Shown here piece by piece: positions 1 through 11,898 of a stretch of DNA of 64,000 bases (position 1 is the stretch's first letter; every line of letters begins with the position of its first letter). The DNA is from Anseranas semipalmata (taxonomy: Eukaryota > Chordata > Aves > Anseriformes > Anseranatidae), in NCBI GenBank assembly GCA_013399115.1, contig VXAA01000914.1, forward strand, positions 745,803 through 809,802, written 5' to 3'. The notes under the pieces are model-generated. The model searched no databases and was not told where the DNA came from. It saw only the letters and a list, made by a program, of their open reading frames with translations. A program made the position numbers and the translations under genes.

Positions 1-26
1 CCCCCGGCTGCGGGGCCCCCGCTCAC

Positions 27-134
27 CATGTGCCGGTGCACGTCGGCCGAGAGCCGGTCCGAGAGCTTCACGGCGCCCGTGAGCAGGAAGAAGAGCCCGA
101 GCAGGACGCGCAGGGCGGCGAACACCGCCGCCAT
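27..134 (-). CDS. TMEM35B: TMEM35B exon 1 (coding part)
   Basis: This is the first coding exon of a small membrane protein of the TMEM35 family, transcribed leftward out of the window. The ATG (132-134, reverse) sits in a good Kozak context (CCCGCCATGG). The exon gives 36 codons in phase 0 and ends at a consensus donor (ATG|GTGAGC). The product starts with a hydrophobic helix containing LRVLLGLFFLL and then KLSDRLSADVHRHM. From memory, human TMEM35B begins with a very similar LRVLLGGFF...KLS...M block of the same length, so the exon boundary fits too. TMEM35A is more distant and sits elsewhere in the genome. The neighbouring SFPQ supports TMEM35B, because the two are near each other in human. 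The remaining exons lie outside the window. The protein is expected to be a multi-pass membrane protein; its function is poorly known. Confidence 0.75.
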
Positions 135-340
135 GGCGGGGACGGGGCGGGGACGGGGGCGGCGCGGCTCGGCCCTGCCCCGGGGCTCGGCCGCAGAGCA
201 CCCGGGCGGAGCGCTGGTGGGGCGGGGGGGGCAGCCTGGCAGCCCCTCAGCAGAGGCCCCCGCACCCCGGGGCCAAGCCCCGCTGCAGCCGGCAGCACCC
301 CCAGGCAGGTGGCTGCTGCACGGTGCCGTTGCTGTAAATC
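120..340 (-). promoter_or_regulatory. GC-rich TMEM35B promoter / CpG island edge
   Basis: The sequence just upstream of the TMEM35B start codon is very GC-rich, with many CpG dinucleotides and several GGGCGG/GGGGCGG-type GC boxes (about 140-170 and 219-230). No TATA box is obvious. This is the usual look of a housekeeping vertebrate promoter. The transcription start is not determined. Confidence 0.5.
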
Positions 341-3300
341 AGATGGAAACACTTCTTAATGCCCATAAACCACGGGCATTAAAACCTGGGGGGGGGAAGC
401 ACCGAGCGTGACAGGGAGCCTCGCCAGCCCCGGCCCCGCGCTCTCGCTGCTGCCTTGCAGGGGCCAGCACAGCTGCTCGGCTTTCTCAGGGTGCAGCAGA
501 CGCCGGTGCCAAAGCGCTGCTCGCAGTGGTGCAGAGAGCAGCCCCGGGCACTCTTGGAGCACGAGCTAAGAGCTGATGGGCAGCATCAGGCCAGGGCAGC
601 ATCCAGCCTTTATTGTCTAGGAGAGCCTCTTGGGGAAAAAGAGAAAAATAAAAGAGACCAGACCCTGACTGAAAAATGGATTCAGCAGCTCAGGGCCATC
701 ACATGTGCAGCGCGGGGTTGTCTCATTACTGCACGAAGCATTCATCATTTCTCCAAGCCCATTGTTAGTGAGCTGGGGGAGAGGAACTCAGCGAGGCACC
801 ACCTGAAGAAACCATCTTCCACTAGCTTCAAGAGAATCTGCTCTTCACTGTGAGAACAAGGTCTCACCCGCCCCGTGAGGCAGAGCAGAGCCCACTCGGG
901 CACAGGGCAGAGCTGGCTGCAGTTTTTGTGCTGAAGTGCAAAGCCATTGCATCATGTTTGCATTTCGCAGGCAGCTGGGACCAAGCACAGGGCACCCACA
1001 ACACGGTCTGGCTCTGGGCGGGTCACACCAGCCATAGGACAGGGTGGCACAGGGGACACACTGTCCTGGCAGGCACAGCCCCTGCCTGCAGGGACACCCA
1101 TCCTCACCCCCAGCAATGCTGGAGGAGCTGGGGGCCTGGATCACGGACCAGGAGCTGTCGGTGCCCCAGGAGCCCTCTGATGCGCGTCACAGCAGCGAAT
1201 GACTCAGAGCTGGCTGCCGCTCACCCAGCTATCTCTGTGCAGGAGGGAGAGGAATAAATAACTCGCCATGCCTTGGTGCAATCCTACCCTAATGGGAAAC
1301 ATCTGCAGACAAAAATATAGTTCCCTCTTTCACCAAACCCTCCAGCCCCAACTGGGACTCTGCTATCTTTAGATTTATGAGCCCAAGCTCCTCCTATGAG
1401 TCATTCATCATTTGTCAGGTCTTAAATAAAATGTCCTCCTGCATGATAGAAACTGTCTCCCCCCACGATGTAAGGCTGGACTATAGCATTCTGCCACAGG
1501 TTCATTCAGAGGTCTTGTAAATTCAGCAGGAAGATGCCATGCTTTCTGTCCACCACAGCTCTAAACCAGCCCCACACCCAGGCCCTGGGGCGCTCGCCCA
1601 TACCCTGCTTTATTCCCCTCCCCGTACAAGCCAGGAATCTCAGCCCTGTTACTGCTCCTGAGGTGTCTGGGGCTGAATTGCAAAGACAAGGATAAACACA
1701 GCCTCCTGGCTGGGATGGGACTCCAACACCACCTGTGCCATGCATACCTGCTCTCAGACTCTGTCTATTACAGGAGCTACTTAGACTAATGAAGCATGCA
1801 GTAGAACCAGGTAATCAGCACTACCAGCCAGAAAACAATAACCTGCTAGCATGGTGCCCAGATGTTAAAGAAAAAATGCTCTATGCTAGTCATCTATCAG
1901 GTGATGTTATAATGGCCTACTCACTGATGAAAAAATGAGGGCTTTTTGCATTTCTCCAAAACACATCCAATTTCAATATAAAAAGCAAAACATGGTTTGC
2001 TTATAAAAGGAGTTGTAGGAGGTGAAGTTCACTTTGAATGCTGGTACCACACTTAGGTTGAAACAGTTTCACATAGGAAGCTGCCGATGCTGGAACAGGG
2101 GAGACTAAATTAGGACAAGTTACTGGAAAATAACAGAATTTGAGGAAAAAAGGCTGCATAAGTCTGCAGTAGCTGTGGAGACAAGACACTGAAACCCACC
2201 CACATTCCTGCCACTATGGGCCTCCACCGCTTTGAGGCCGCACTTCCCTCACCAGCAAGCCCAAGACATCTCCTAAAGGCAGAGGAGAGCAGGAGACTCA
2301 CCCACATCCAAGTCCATCCTGGAAGCACTGTTCCCACCTGCTGTTCCCAACAGCTGGGGCAGGAGCACTGCAACCTGCCCCAGGGAAGAGACTCCCTGGG
2401 AATAAAGCACTTGCTGAGCCGATGCTGTGCTTGGTCCTTCCCAGCCCAGGGTCAGATGGCCACTCGGCCTCCAGGCAACTTCAGCACTGCAAATACCACA
2501 ACATGTAATTCCTACAGGTAACTGACCCCACAACTCTTCGATTCTTCCCTCAAGCCTCCTCCTCAGTTAAAATTAAGGTCTAAATTAACAGGTGAATAAT
2601 TTAACTTTTTGAACTGTATGCAGTACTTATTAATGAATCCTACAGCAGAACCTGATCATGACTGAACTTGTCAGTTTAACAGCATGTAATGCAACACTCT
2701 CCATAGCACCTGACAGCAGTTGCAGCATGGCTGGAATTCCTGCAATTCAGGAACCACAGAACCTCTTCTCAGAAGCCTTTTCAGAATCCAGACAATAGCA
2801 TAAAGATGTCAAATCAATGAATTAAATCTCTCAGATTATCCTGTACCTGATCAGTTGATTGCACGAAAACGTGAAAAATAGCAGTTAAAAGCTTTTAATG
2901 CAGCACCAACCTTCTCTGCTGTAAAACTCAGGCACAGTGAAACACCGATGCACCCCCTGCTGCTGCTCACCCACTCACAGCAGCTTGCAGTCGCCTGCAG
3001 CTCAGCTCATTTCCCTCTAACCATGCCCTGAGACACACTCATGACTGGCATGGAGCCCACAGGACTGGCAGTCCAACAGCAGCTGCTCTCATCTAACCAA
3101 CCCTGCAATGCCTGTCAAGTAGAGGTGGGCACCAGGGCTACTTATCTACACACTACTACAAAACGATACTGAGTCAACATCGGAAACAGATGCAGTAGCT
3201 CTGACCAACATTATTGTTAAGTAATGAAACTTCCTCAGTAGGAAGCAAGCAAATGGCATTCAGGCCGAACCAGAACATATTCTGGACTGGTATTTAAAGC

Positions 3301-4238
3301 ACAGGTGAACTCTGTTCCCAGCCAGACACTACTAATAGTTCATCAGTGAACAGCCAGACATGTTTCAAGTGTTGCATACAACTTTGCCACATTCAATCCA
3401 ATTAATATTGATCGTGGTAGTCTCGCAACAGTTCCTAGCCAAATGTTTGTGACTTCCATGTGCTGTAGGAGTAACTTTGTTACAATGCAACTGCATTAAC
3501 AGAGCCTACTGCTGGCATATTTTAACACAATAGCAAAAACTACTTGATATTTAATCAAAGGATTGTATTTAATAAGTGACAGCAGGAATTATGTATGTGC
3601 AGAGTAACTTTAATGCATTACAGCTGTCCTCTTCAAGAAGTAAAGCAACATGAACCATGGAAATCTGATTCAAGTACTAAAAACAGCACTTCTTTGGCTT
3701 TCAAGTAATTCCAACACTGTCATCTCAGACTTAATTACTCATTGATGTCTGTAGTAAACTACCACAAACCATCAAGCACATGTAAACATTCAGAAATTTA
3801 ATATATACATGGAACTCTGGAGATGGGGATGGAATAGGTGAAACCTCCAGAACCTCCTAAAGTGCCTCAGGGGCAAGAGTAGTTTATAAAATATTTAGTA
3901 ATTTTAGCAAAAGCACACATGGCTATGCACTGCTCAGGAATATATCCAGCCCCAAAACTGGAGCAGTCGAGCTACAAGAGTAAGACCATAGCATAATCCC
4001 AGCAGAAAAAAAAAGTATTGTATTACATATTTGTTACAGTTATTAGTTATAGGTGGTTGTTTCATAGGCTTTTTACAGCGTAGAACAGGATCCAATGACC
4101 CAAATCCATCCTCACTCCACTGCTCCAACAACATTCTGCATCCCCTTCTACTACCTCATTTGTGGCAGTTTCTCAAATGTATCTATACCATATTATGCTC
4201 AACAATTTACTGAATACACTCCAGAATAAAACAGAAGT
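341..4238. other. Intergenic stretch between TMEM35B and the SFPQ 3' region
   Basis: No gene is recognised. Composition changes from GC-rich (to about 1.25 kb) to average. A 54-codon exon-like frame preceded by an acceptor (TATTACAG, 1774-1938, plus strand) is the only coding-like item, and I could not assign it. No ZMYM6- or ZMYM1-like MYM finger or C-terminal sequence is seen here, although those genes occupy this interval in human. Confidence 0.5.
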
Positions 4239-4239
4239 C

Positions 4240-4314
4240 ATTAAGAAAATTTAAATATTTTATTTTTAAAAACTGCTAGTATGCTCCTGGCTCCTCTTCA
4301 TGGCATTCAGACTT
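4240..4314 (-). other. Candidate terminal exon and poly(A) site of a long SFPQ transcript
   Basis: Read leftward, a good acceptor (GTGCTTTGCACTTGCAG) opens a short segment at 4314. This segment contains an AATAAA hexamer (4259-4264, reverse) followed by T/GT-rich sequence. It has no useful reading frame, so it would be a non-coding last exon. The support is the arrangement of acceptor, poly(A) signal and downstream GT-rich element, plus a matching internal exon candidate at 5573-5617. This is an inference without transcript data. Confidence 0.35.
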
Positions 4315-5572
4315 CTGCAAGTGCAAAGCACACAGTTAGCAAGAACATTAAAAATGCCACCAGAAATCACAAACAATGACATGGAAAGGGAATCGGTGTG
4401 TCACAAAGAAAAGGTCATGCACCTATCAAATATTCTGTAGGATCTTAAGTTCTCACATCAAACTTGAGATAAAAACAAACAGCATTCACATTTTCATCTG
4501 CCTCTAAAGATCTCAAGTGGCTTTGTGTTTTACTACCCTAGAAACAAGAGCAGCAATGAAAAGTCACACAGGATTCAATAGGAGTTCACCAATTGAATCT
4601 CACCAGCTTCACATCTTACAGGTTCAGCTAGGGCATATCTAAGCCATTACTTACCCATGTGTTAAGGTGCTTTGCATGTTGCTCATCACACAAGATTTAA
4701 AATATCTGAAGCTCCCCCTTGTAGTTTAAGTAGCAAATTAGAGGGAAAATTTCATTAATTCCAGCTCTGCAAGTTTATTTCCCTAAATTGCTATCTGCTT
4801 GTGTTCTTGTATGCACCAACTTATCTTGTAGGTAATTTTGAAAGTTCAATGTTCATTAACCATTTCAGATAAGTAGCACTTGTAACAGCTTTTAGCTAGA
4901 TTAGCATTTAAGTAGCTGCTTTATTGTTCTCCTTTTTCCTTGCTGGCAATCACTCCATCCTATTCACACCCCTTGCATTTGAGCCTTAACTTAGAAACAC
5001 TTATTTCTCATTTGACCACCTACGGTGTTCAGGTGACAATTTATTTGATGCTGCAGGGCTGAAAAGCCTCAAACAATGGTTATATCTTGGCTCTACAAAA
5101 GAAAGGTTCATAATTTTTATATAAAATTGAGATTAATCAGAGGCAAATTTCAGGCAAGAACTACCTGACATCGCAGGGTGATGCACTGCTCTAACAGATC
5201 AGCAGCCTAAGGACACTATCTACTTACTTGATCACTTGTTATCTTGGTCCGTTCACATATCACTGGACATCATGCTGGATGTGCTCATGCTCAGCTCCTG
5301 AACTAGAAAAATATTCAGAAGTTTTATCTACACTGATTTTAAAATCTCTTGTACAAACCCATATCTACAAAGGTGTTTTTAATCACTGCTCTCAAGATAT
5401 CGAGCCCAGATACCAAACCCCACAGCTTGAGAGCAGGGTATTATGTTCTACCTTACGCATTTCACATATTCATTCAGTATTTACTGATTCAAAGTTACTT
5501 GGTGACTGAACATTAAGTGGCCAGAGGCCTTTATTATTTCACCCATTTAGAACAAGACAAAGTTATGCTTAC

Positions 5573-5617
5573 TTCCCATGGATGAGCACTCCAGTTTCAC
5601 TCAGCTTGCATCTTCAC
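5573..5617 (-). other. SFPQ: Candidate alternative exon of SFPQ (short C-terminal isoform)
   Basis: On the minus strand a 45-nt segment is bounded by an acceptor (TTATCCTTTAG) and a consensus donor (GGGAA|GTAAGC). Exon 9 ends in phase 0. Joined to it, this segment would read V-K-M-Q-A-E and then stop (TGA, 5597-5599). From memory, the human short SFPQ isoform replaces the normal end after ...GSDM with V-R-M-I-D-V-G, so the first three residues and the very short tail agree. The stop lies 24 nt before the putative next junction, too close to trigger classical nonsense-mediated decay. The resulting intron would be about 8.9 kb. Confidence 0.45.
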
Positions 5618-8600
5618 CTAAAGGATAACAATTGAAGTTATTATAATAATACACAGAAAGTTCTGACCATTTCAAAACTAACTTAAAAGCAAAGTTTTAA
5701 GATATGTGGACTGATTAGTTATGAGGGGGAATTTACAAATTATTCCAAAATATTAAGTGGAAGAATAAGGGGCAGAAACAGACTAGCCTAAACACTTGTA
5801 AAGAGGTGAAGGAATATGCATGTAGTTGACTGAAGAACTGCACCTTGTCTGAGCACAAACCGCAAATCACCAGTCTGAGTACATTCAATGAAGTTTGATT
5901 GCAGCCAGAGGTATACTATCCCTTATGTGAAGGCATTAATTTTAATCAAGCTACTTCAACTATTTTAACCTGGTTTGTCTCCTGTACAATGCCCTCTTCC
6001 TTCTGCTTCATGAAGGAGTGCAATGTTCCTAATTCCTAGTAGCCCTCAGTTCAATAGTCCTAGAAATGCTTCAAAAGCCAAAGGAAGACGCTATAGATTA
6101 GCATTGTCAGTCTACTGCTTTTATTCTAAGCACCAGATTCTTCCCTTCTAAGACCCACCCTTTTACTATAGCTAAGTTGAGGGCAAACTGCAATGGTTAG
6201 CAACTAGGGAATGTAGTAGTACAACGTTCTGTGCACACCTCTAGTTGGGAGGCAAATCACACTAAGGTCACAATGTGATCTGACCAGGTAGGGAAAAGTT
6301 CAAGTTTAGTCTCAAACCCACCACCTGGGTTTTATCATGGCCCTCAGGAGCAGAAGTATAGTATGCACATTTTGTTTTCTATGTCATAGCAACAAACACC
6401 ATGCATAAGGGATACTATATCTTTGTGCATCCTTTTAACACTCCAGATTCACTTATAAGCACACTCCTCCCAACCCTCCCCAGTTAGCTCTTCAGTACTG
6501 GTGTTCAAAAGCAACATTTATAGAGATGGGGTATTCACAGACCACTGCGGGATTGCACAGCCAAGTCCTAACATGTCAATCATTATCTAGCAGCAATGAC
6601 AGAAGTGGGAGAAGGCCAATCCTCCCTTTTTTTTTTTTTCCTTTTCCAGTAAGCAGCTATTTAAGAGCCCCACTAGCTGGCATGGAGAAAAAATCTGAAG
6701 CTAATTAGCAAATTCCAAACTTGCTAGTAGTGGTAGAAGCCAAGTATTTACCCAGAACAGCATACTTTTTATGCATCCTTTCCAACATGCTCAGCCTTAT
6801 TTAACATAATAGAACAAAACACTGGCCTTCCTGATCATGTCACTGCAGCTGGCAATGATTAACAGAGACATGCAACCCCATTACTGCTGAAGTCCTAGAA
6901 CTACTCACAGGCCTCGGTGTTTAGCTATGGGGAAAACTGCAAGCAAATCAACACTTTGTATGCTTAATGTTACAGTAAAGCCCCCATACACGCTATGCTG
7001 TGCTCTCTCCTGACAACACCAGAATCTGGATCTGAGGGCCTAACAGGTACGCATATGTATTCTGACACCACACTTCTGAGCTTCAGATAAGCTTTTTGAG
7101 AAAAAGTGTATTTCACACAAAGATATAGAACCAAGATGAAACACAATGCAAGCACTTTAATGTCATTTCTTGGTACCCACTTGTTACAGACTGGCTTTTA
7201 TCTACCACACCAAGTTTCATTACTGCAGACAGTCAGAGCTAGTATGAGACCCATGGTTCAGTCACAGATTGCTTGCTCCAAGAGTGTCAAAATCCTACTA
7301 GTTTAAGTATGTAGAACAAAGCAGATGTGCCAATAACCCCTCCACGACATTCCTGCAGGTCAAGTCAAGTATCCAGAGCACACTGGAAATACCAGTTAGA
7401 TCTGAGCATTGGTTTAAAGCTTAATAGTTCAGGTTTGCTACACGACAGTATGCACACTGTCAGCAGTTTTGCTACTGAATTCTAGGCACAGTTTAAGAGT
7501 AAGCCATCACCAAAAAGCCAAACTGATGTGTGACAAGTGGTGTCACTGCTTGATTAGCTAGAGTTCAGCTACACTCACTGTGGTGTAACCAAAGACCTGT
7601 TATTACGATCTTAAGTTTAAGGTGCAGCTGCTTTCAATGGAACATTGAAAAGCTAACTACAGCAGAGGACAAGGATGTCCAGCAGATCACCTGTTTACCA
7701 GCAAGAAGAGTCTTTTCTGGAAGGTAACACAGAATGGTCCAGAATACCAGAAACGAGTATGCAAAGCAGAACTTTGCAGAACATGGGGGAAAACGCATTA
7801 CAACACTTCTGAAATGAACTGATCAGACAAGAGGCTGGATCATCTGCTGAAACAAGGGAACTTGAAATTCAGGTTCAAGAACTAATGCAAAAGAGCTGGA
7901 GATCAGCATGTCTGGATGTCTGGAAATGTAAGCATGTTAGTCCTGAAACATTACATTCAGCATTTCTAGTAATGAAGAGTTTAGAATTACATCAAGACTG
8001 ATGAAAAATGAAATTGAGCATTACACTACCAAGATGGCTAATAGGCAGAAATACAGAATCTCACCAATGTCAACTGAAGGCAGAGGAATGTGTTATGCTT
8101 GTCAATCAATGATTAATTAAAGACAACTGAAAGGTCCAATAAGCTCTACAGAACTTTTTGCAGGGATTCAAGCACTCATATGTCCTGAGAAATATTTCAA
8201 ATCATCTTAAAGCTGACCATATTAGTAAGCTTTGACTATCAGTTCACACAGGGCTAGAGCAGTGATTGCTAACACATTTCCTACTAAGCCAAGACTCTAT
8301 AAATGGATGTACTGCAGATGGGCCACTTTGTCACTACAGAAAGTTCAAACAATCATCTTCTAGGCACTGATAGCACCTAGTTGCCTAGTTAACTGAGTGT
8401 AAGATCACAGTCCCTCTTCCCCACAAAGTTCATCTAAGAACATCTTCGTTACATCGTAACTGAGAAAAATTCACACAAGCCGAGTCATATGTACAAAGGA
8501 ATCGGGTCTGAAAATACTTATCTAAGAATCACAGTAAGTTGCTTATCGACTCTGAACAAGACAAAGCTTAAAACCGAAAACCACGCAGCTTTGATGCAAG

Positions 8601-11460
8601 TTTAACATACAGGTATGAAGAGTGCTGCACTGTAATTCCACAGTCAGAAGTGTGATGTCAGAATACCCACAGTATAAGATTACATAGAAAGTCACCAAGT
8701 TATATTATATTGCTTGTTACCTACCTGTACGCAGTCGGCAATGAGAATCTTGGAGCAAGCAGGAATACTACATCCGGGTCCTAATGTCCATTGCCATTTG
8801 TGGTACTACGTTCCTCACAGTTATGAACTGCAGAAATGCTGGCTAAGTGCAGTTATGTAGCAGGCCACTAGTTTTAAGTGCAAATTGCAGTCTCAAAAAC
8901 TCCAGCAAAAACTTGCTGCCACAGTAAATGGTTGCCAAGGAGAAGCCAAGAATTTTTCTACCACAAAAATACCACAAAATCTCAAAAGCAGTTTCAGTTT
9001 CTCATCAGCTGTATAAATGATTAGTGTAATGTGTCTACACCAGAAGATAAGATTATTCTGTATTCATTTCTGAGAAAGTGTGAAGATATGAATAACGATA
9101 CCAGTTTCTACATGCTGCAGTTTTTAGATCTAAGTGTCAAAATGGGCTCAATTTTGTTAAAGCAAACTAAATTGCAACAGCCAATGTCCTCCAAGTCCAG
9201 TACAAAAATGTGTTGTGAGCCAGACCATCCAAAAACAGGTCTGACCGACCAAGCACTTTTCCAAATTATTTTAAAGGTTCAATTGTATCAATCTGATTTT
9301 ATGAAAAAAGTCCAAAACCTCATAGGAACAGATCAAAGGAACATAACCTTCTCACCTCCCACATTTAATAACTTTCAGATTTTAAAATTGACATGTTTGC
9401 CAGCTTTTAAGACACCGCCTTTAAAAGGTCTTGAAAAGAAGCTGGCTATTTAATCGTACACCTGTTGAATACATGCAACTCGAAGCAGAATTTGTTTTAG
9501 AAATTCTGCTTATGCAGCTACAAAGCTAGATTTAACCAAACTTTCAGATGTTTTGAAAACTGCCAAATCTTCTATATATTTACTAGTCATAGTTTTGCAA
9601 CTCATCTATTTTTAGAACCTAGCAACAGTAGCTTATATACAAAACAGGGTACCAAAAGACAACCTCTGTAAGGTACAAGGACATCAGCATCCTTCACTCT
9701 TCAAAGTTACAGAACTACAAAAGAACATATTTTAGGATATGCACCAGCATCTCTTTAATAAAGAATGACATGTAATCTGAAAAATAAACTGAAAAAATTA
9801 ATTTAACGTTTATGTTCAGAATTCCCCATCTCAGACACCTTCACTTTTTGTGGGTGTCCCATGAACACCCTGCAGAAAACATATGTATTATTTAGTACTA
9901 CTAAAAGCAAATTGCAGTGGGACTGCTGATTTTTAAGCTAAGTATCCAATACAAGTACTCCCAAATACCTGGTCTGCAGTTTAGGAACTGCCAATTTGGA
10001 ATTCCCTGAATAGCAATTCATTGTCTTAGCATGTTATCAACCTCCAAATTTTTCAGGGAAAATAAGCAGCATTCACCAAACGAGCTGAGTCACTATTTAG
10101 TGCACTGGATATTGCAAAGTCAGTGTTACCTGTTATCAACATTTCACAACCTATTTTTTCATTTATTGACAGCACTTACAGTGAGTACTTCAAGAGCGAC
10201 CATCTGCACTCTAAGATACTGCAGTCTGACAACTTTTAACCACAGAGAAAATTTAGCATAGAATTTAGAATTAGCCAATGCTTAGCACAAGGAGTGGAAA
10301 GATCTTTGTAAGATTAAAGCTACTCGCAGAATGCTCGGTAGTTGGGGAATGGCATGAAAGTACAGCCAAACTAAGTTTACCTACTTTGTGCCAAGCAGGT
10401 TGATGTATCCTGCATTAACACCAAGGCATTTTACGCTGGGAAGTCATGTTCCCAGCTTATCTGGTACAATGTAATAAGCAAAACAACTACCTTATGAGTC
10501 CAGAATGCTTTCAAATTCTTCTGGGGCTTAATTAAATTAACAGCAAGCTAATGAATTCATCAGACCTACAAAACAGCCTTGAAGGGAGTTTATTTGTACT
10601 GTGCAGTATTAACTGTTAACTCCAGATTTAGATACTGCTTTTGATGCATTACCTCCAAACATCAATAATAAGCAATAACCATCGTGCAAGAATGCTCATT
10701 TCTCTGTATTTTACATACAGGCTTTTAGGATTTACCCACCAGCTACAAGACTTAAGACTAGTTCCTGCAGCCCCCATAATACAATTGAATTCTGAACTAT
10801 GCAAATTAGTCCACTCAATTAGCATGAGGACATAAGCAAGTTACAAGTATGAATTAGCAGGTTCTCCCCTAATCACTCAAGTAACACTTCGGGTCTTTTG
10901 CTAAGCAATTTCAGATAGGTATACAATACGGAGCAAGGCCAGATCCTGTAATCTCAAACAGTTTAAGAGCATATAATATCAATAATAATCCGTGAGTTAG
11001 GAAGTCAGTCAGTACAAGTCTTTCTGTGGATTATTTTAAAATAACCATTGCTAGTCTTCTGCTTAAAGTCTTTAAAAGATTCCAAGCAGTAACTGCCCAG
11101 GTGGTAAGTGCTACCATCCCACCACCCATTATCCGTAGCTAAAATATGAAATTCATTACATACTGCATTACTTGCAGTGTAGCTTTCATTACCATTATCT
11201 TACAGCACCTGCAAGATTTCCATTTGCTTCCTTATTGCAGCACAATTAACGTTCAAAAAATCTGCACCTACTGGAAAGTTAAGCTACTGTTTGACCCAAT
11301 CTTAAGCTAGAGGCATTACGGGAAGAGATCTCAGCTCTTCACTACAGTTCCACACCCTGGTCTAGTTTGACCTCTATTGCAAGACTCTTGGTTTACTACT
11401 GAAGGTGTGGTATTTAGCCTCTTAATTTAACCATGAATGGCAAGAAAAGTTACTACATTT
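5618..11460. other. AT-rich region downstream of SFPQ, no constitutive gene recognised
   Basis: This is AT-rich single-copy-looking DNA without CR1 or long coding frames of recognised type. The longest plus-strand frame (9031-9453, 140 codons) has no recognisable domain. Exon-like segments on the minus strand (8725-8827 and, more weakly, about 10406-10430) suggest optional SFPQ 3' exons. Nothing else could be supported. Confidence 0.4.
8725..8827 (-). other. Exon-like segment downstream of SFPQ
   Basis: A 103-nt minus-strand segment is flanked by an acceptor (CATTTCTGCAG) and a near-perfect donor (GTACAG|GTAGGT), and holds several CpGs in an otherwise CpG-poor region. Joined to SFPQ exon 9 it would add 19 codons before a stop. 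It could be an alternative exon of the same long transcripts as 5573-5617, or chance. Confidence 0.25.
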
Positions 11461-11469
11461 AGTTTTCTA

Positions 11470-11475
11470 TTTATT
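11470..11475 (-). terminator. SFPQ: Likely SFPQ poly(A) signal
   Basis: AATAAA on the minus strand lies about 290 nt beyond the SFPQ stop codon and is followed by AT/T-rich sequence (AACTTTTCTTG). This gives a short 3' UTR of roughly 300 nt (about 11450-11760). More distal signals exist (for example 4259-4264), so alternative polyadenylation is possible. Confidence 0.45.
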
Positions 11476-11760
11476 TGAAGCACAGTAAAAAAAAGTTGGT
11501 ACACTTTGGGAATTCAGTGGCACAAGGTACACTGCCATCAAGTTAGGGACGTTATACATCAAAAAAACAGCTAAATTTGTTTTGAAACACTGCATTACAT
11601 AATTAAATTGTACTCGCCCAAACAGACCACTTACAAATATTAGGTCAGTAAGTTTCTAACATCCATAAAAACGTAGCTTTCTTACTAAAATGCAAGAATT
11701 AAAAAGTTGGTGTCTAAACAAGACAGACAAAACAAACTGGAACGAAACTACAGGTCACAT

Positions 11761-11898
11761 CTAAAATCGGGGCTTTTTGTTTGGGCCTTCATATTCTTCT
11801 CTCCCTCTACCATATCCTGTTGGCGTTCCAGGCCCCATTCCTCTAGGACCCTGGCCACCCACAGGCCCCGCACCTCCCTGCCCAAAGCGTTCAGGACG
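11761..11898 (-). CDS. SFPQ: SFPQ exon 10 (last coding exon and stop)
   Basis: This exon has 138 nt, including the TAG stop at 11761-11763, and starts in phase 0 after the acceptor TTCCAATAG. It encodes [20 protein letters not shown], continues [18 protein letters not shown] and ends PNKKPRF, the conserved nuclear localisation tail of SFPQ. Confidence 0.96.
   Translation of the reverse strand, partial: RPERFGQGGAGPVGGQGPRGMGPGTPTGYGRGREEYEGPNKKPRF

Noticed and set aside
9031..9453. 140-codon plus-strand frame
   Set aside because: No domain, no splice context and AT-rich surroundings. It lies antisense to the SFPQ downstream region, and chance explains it.
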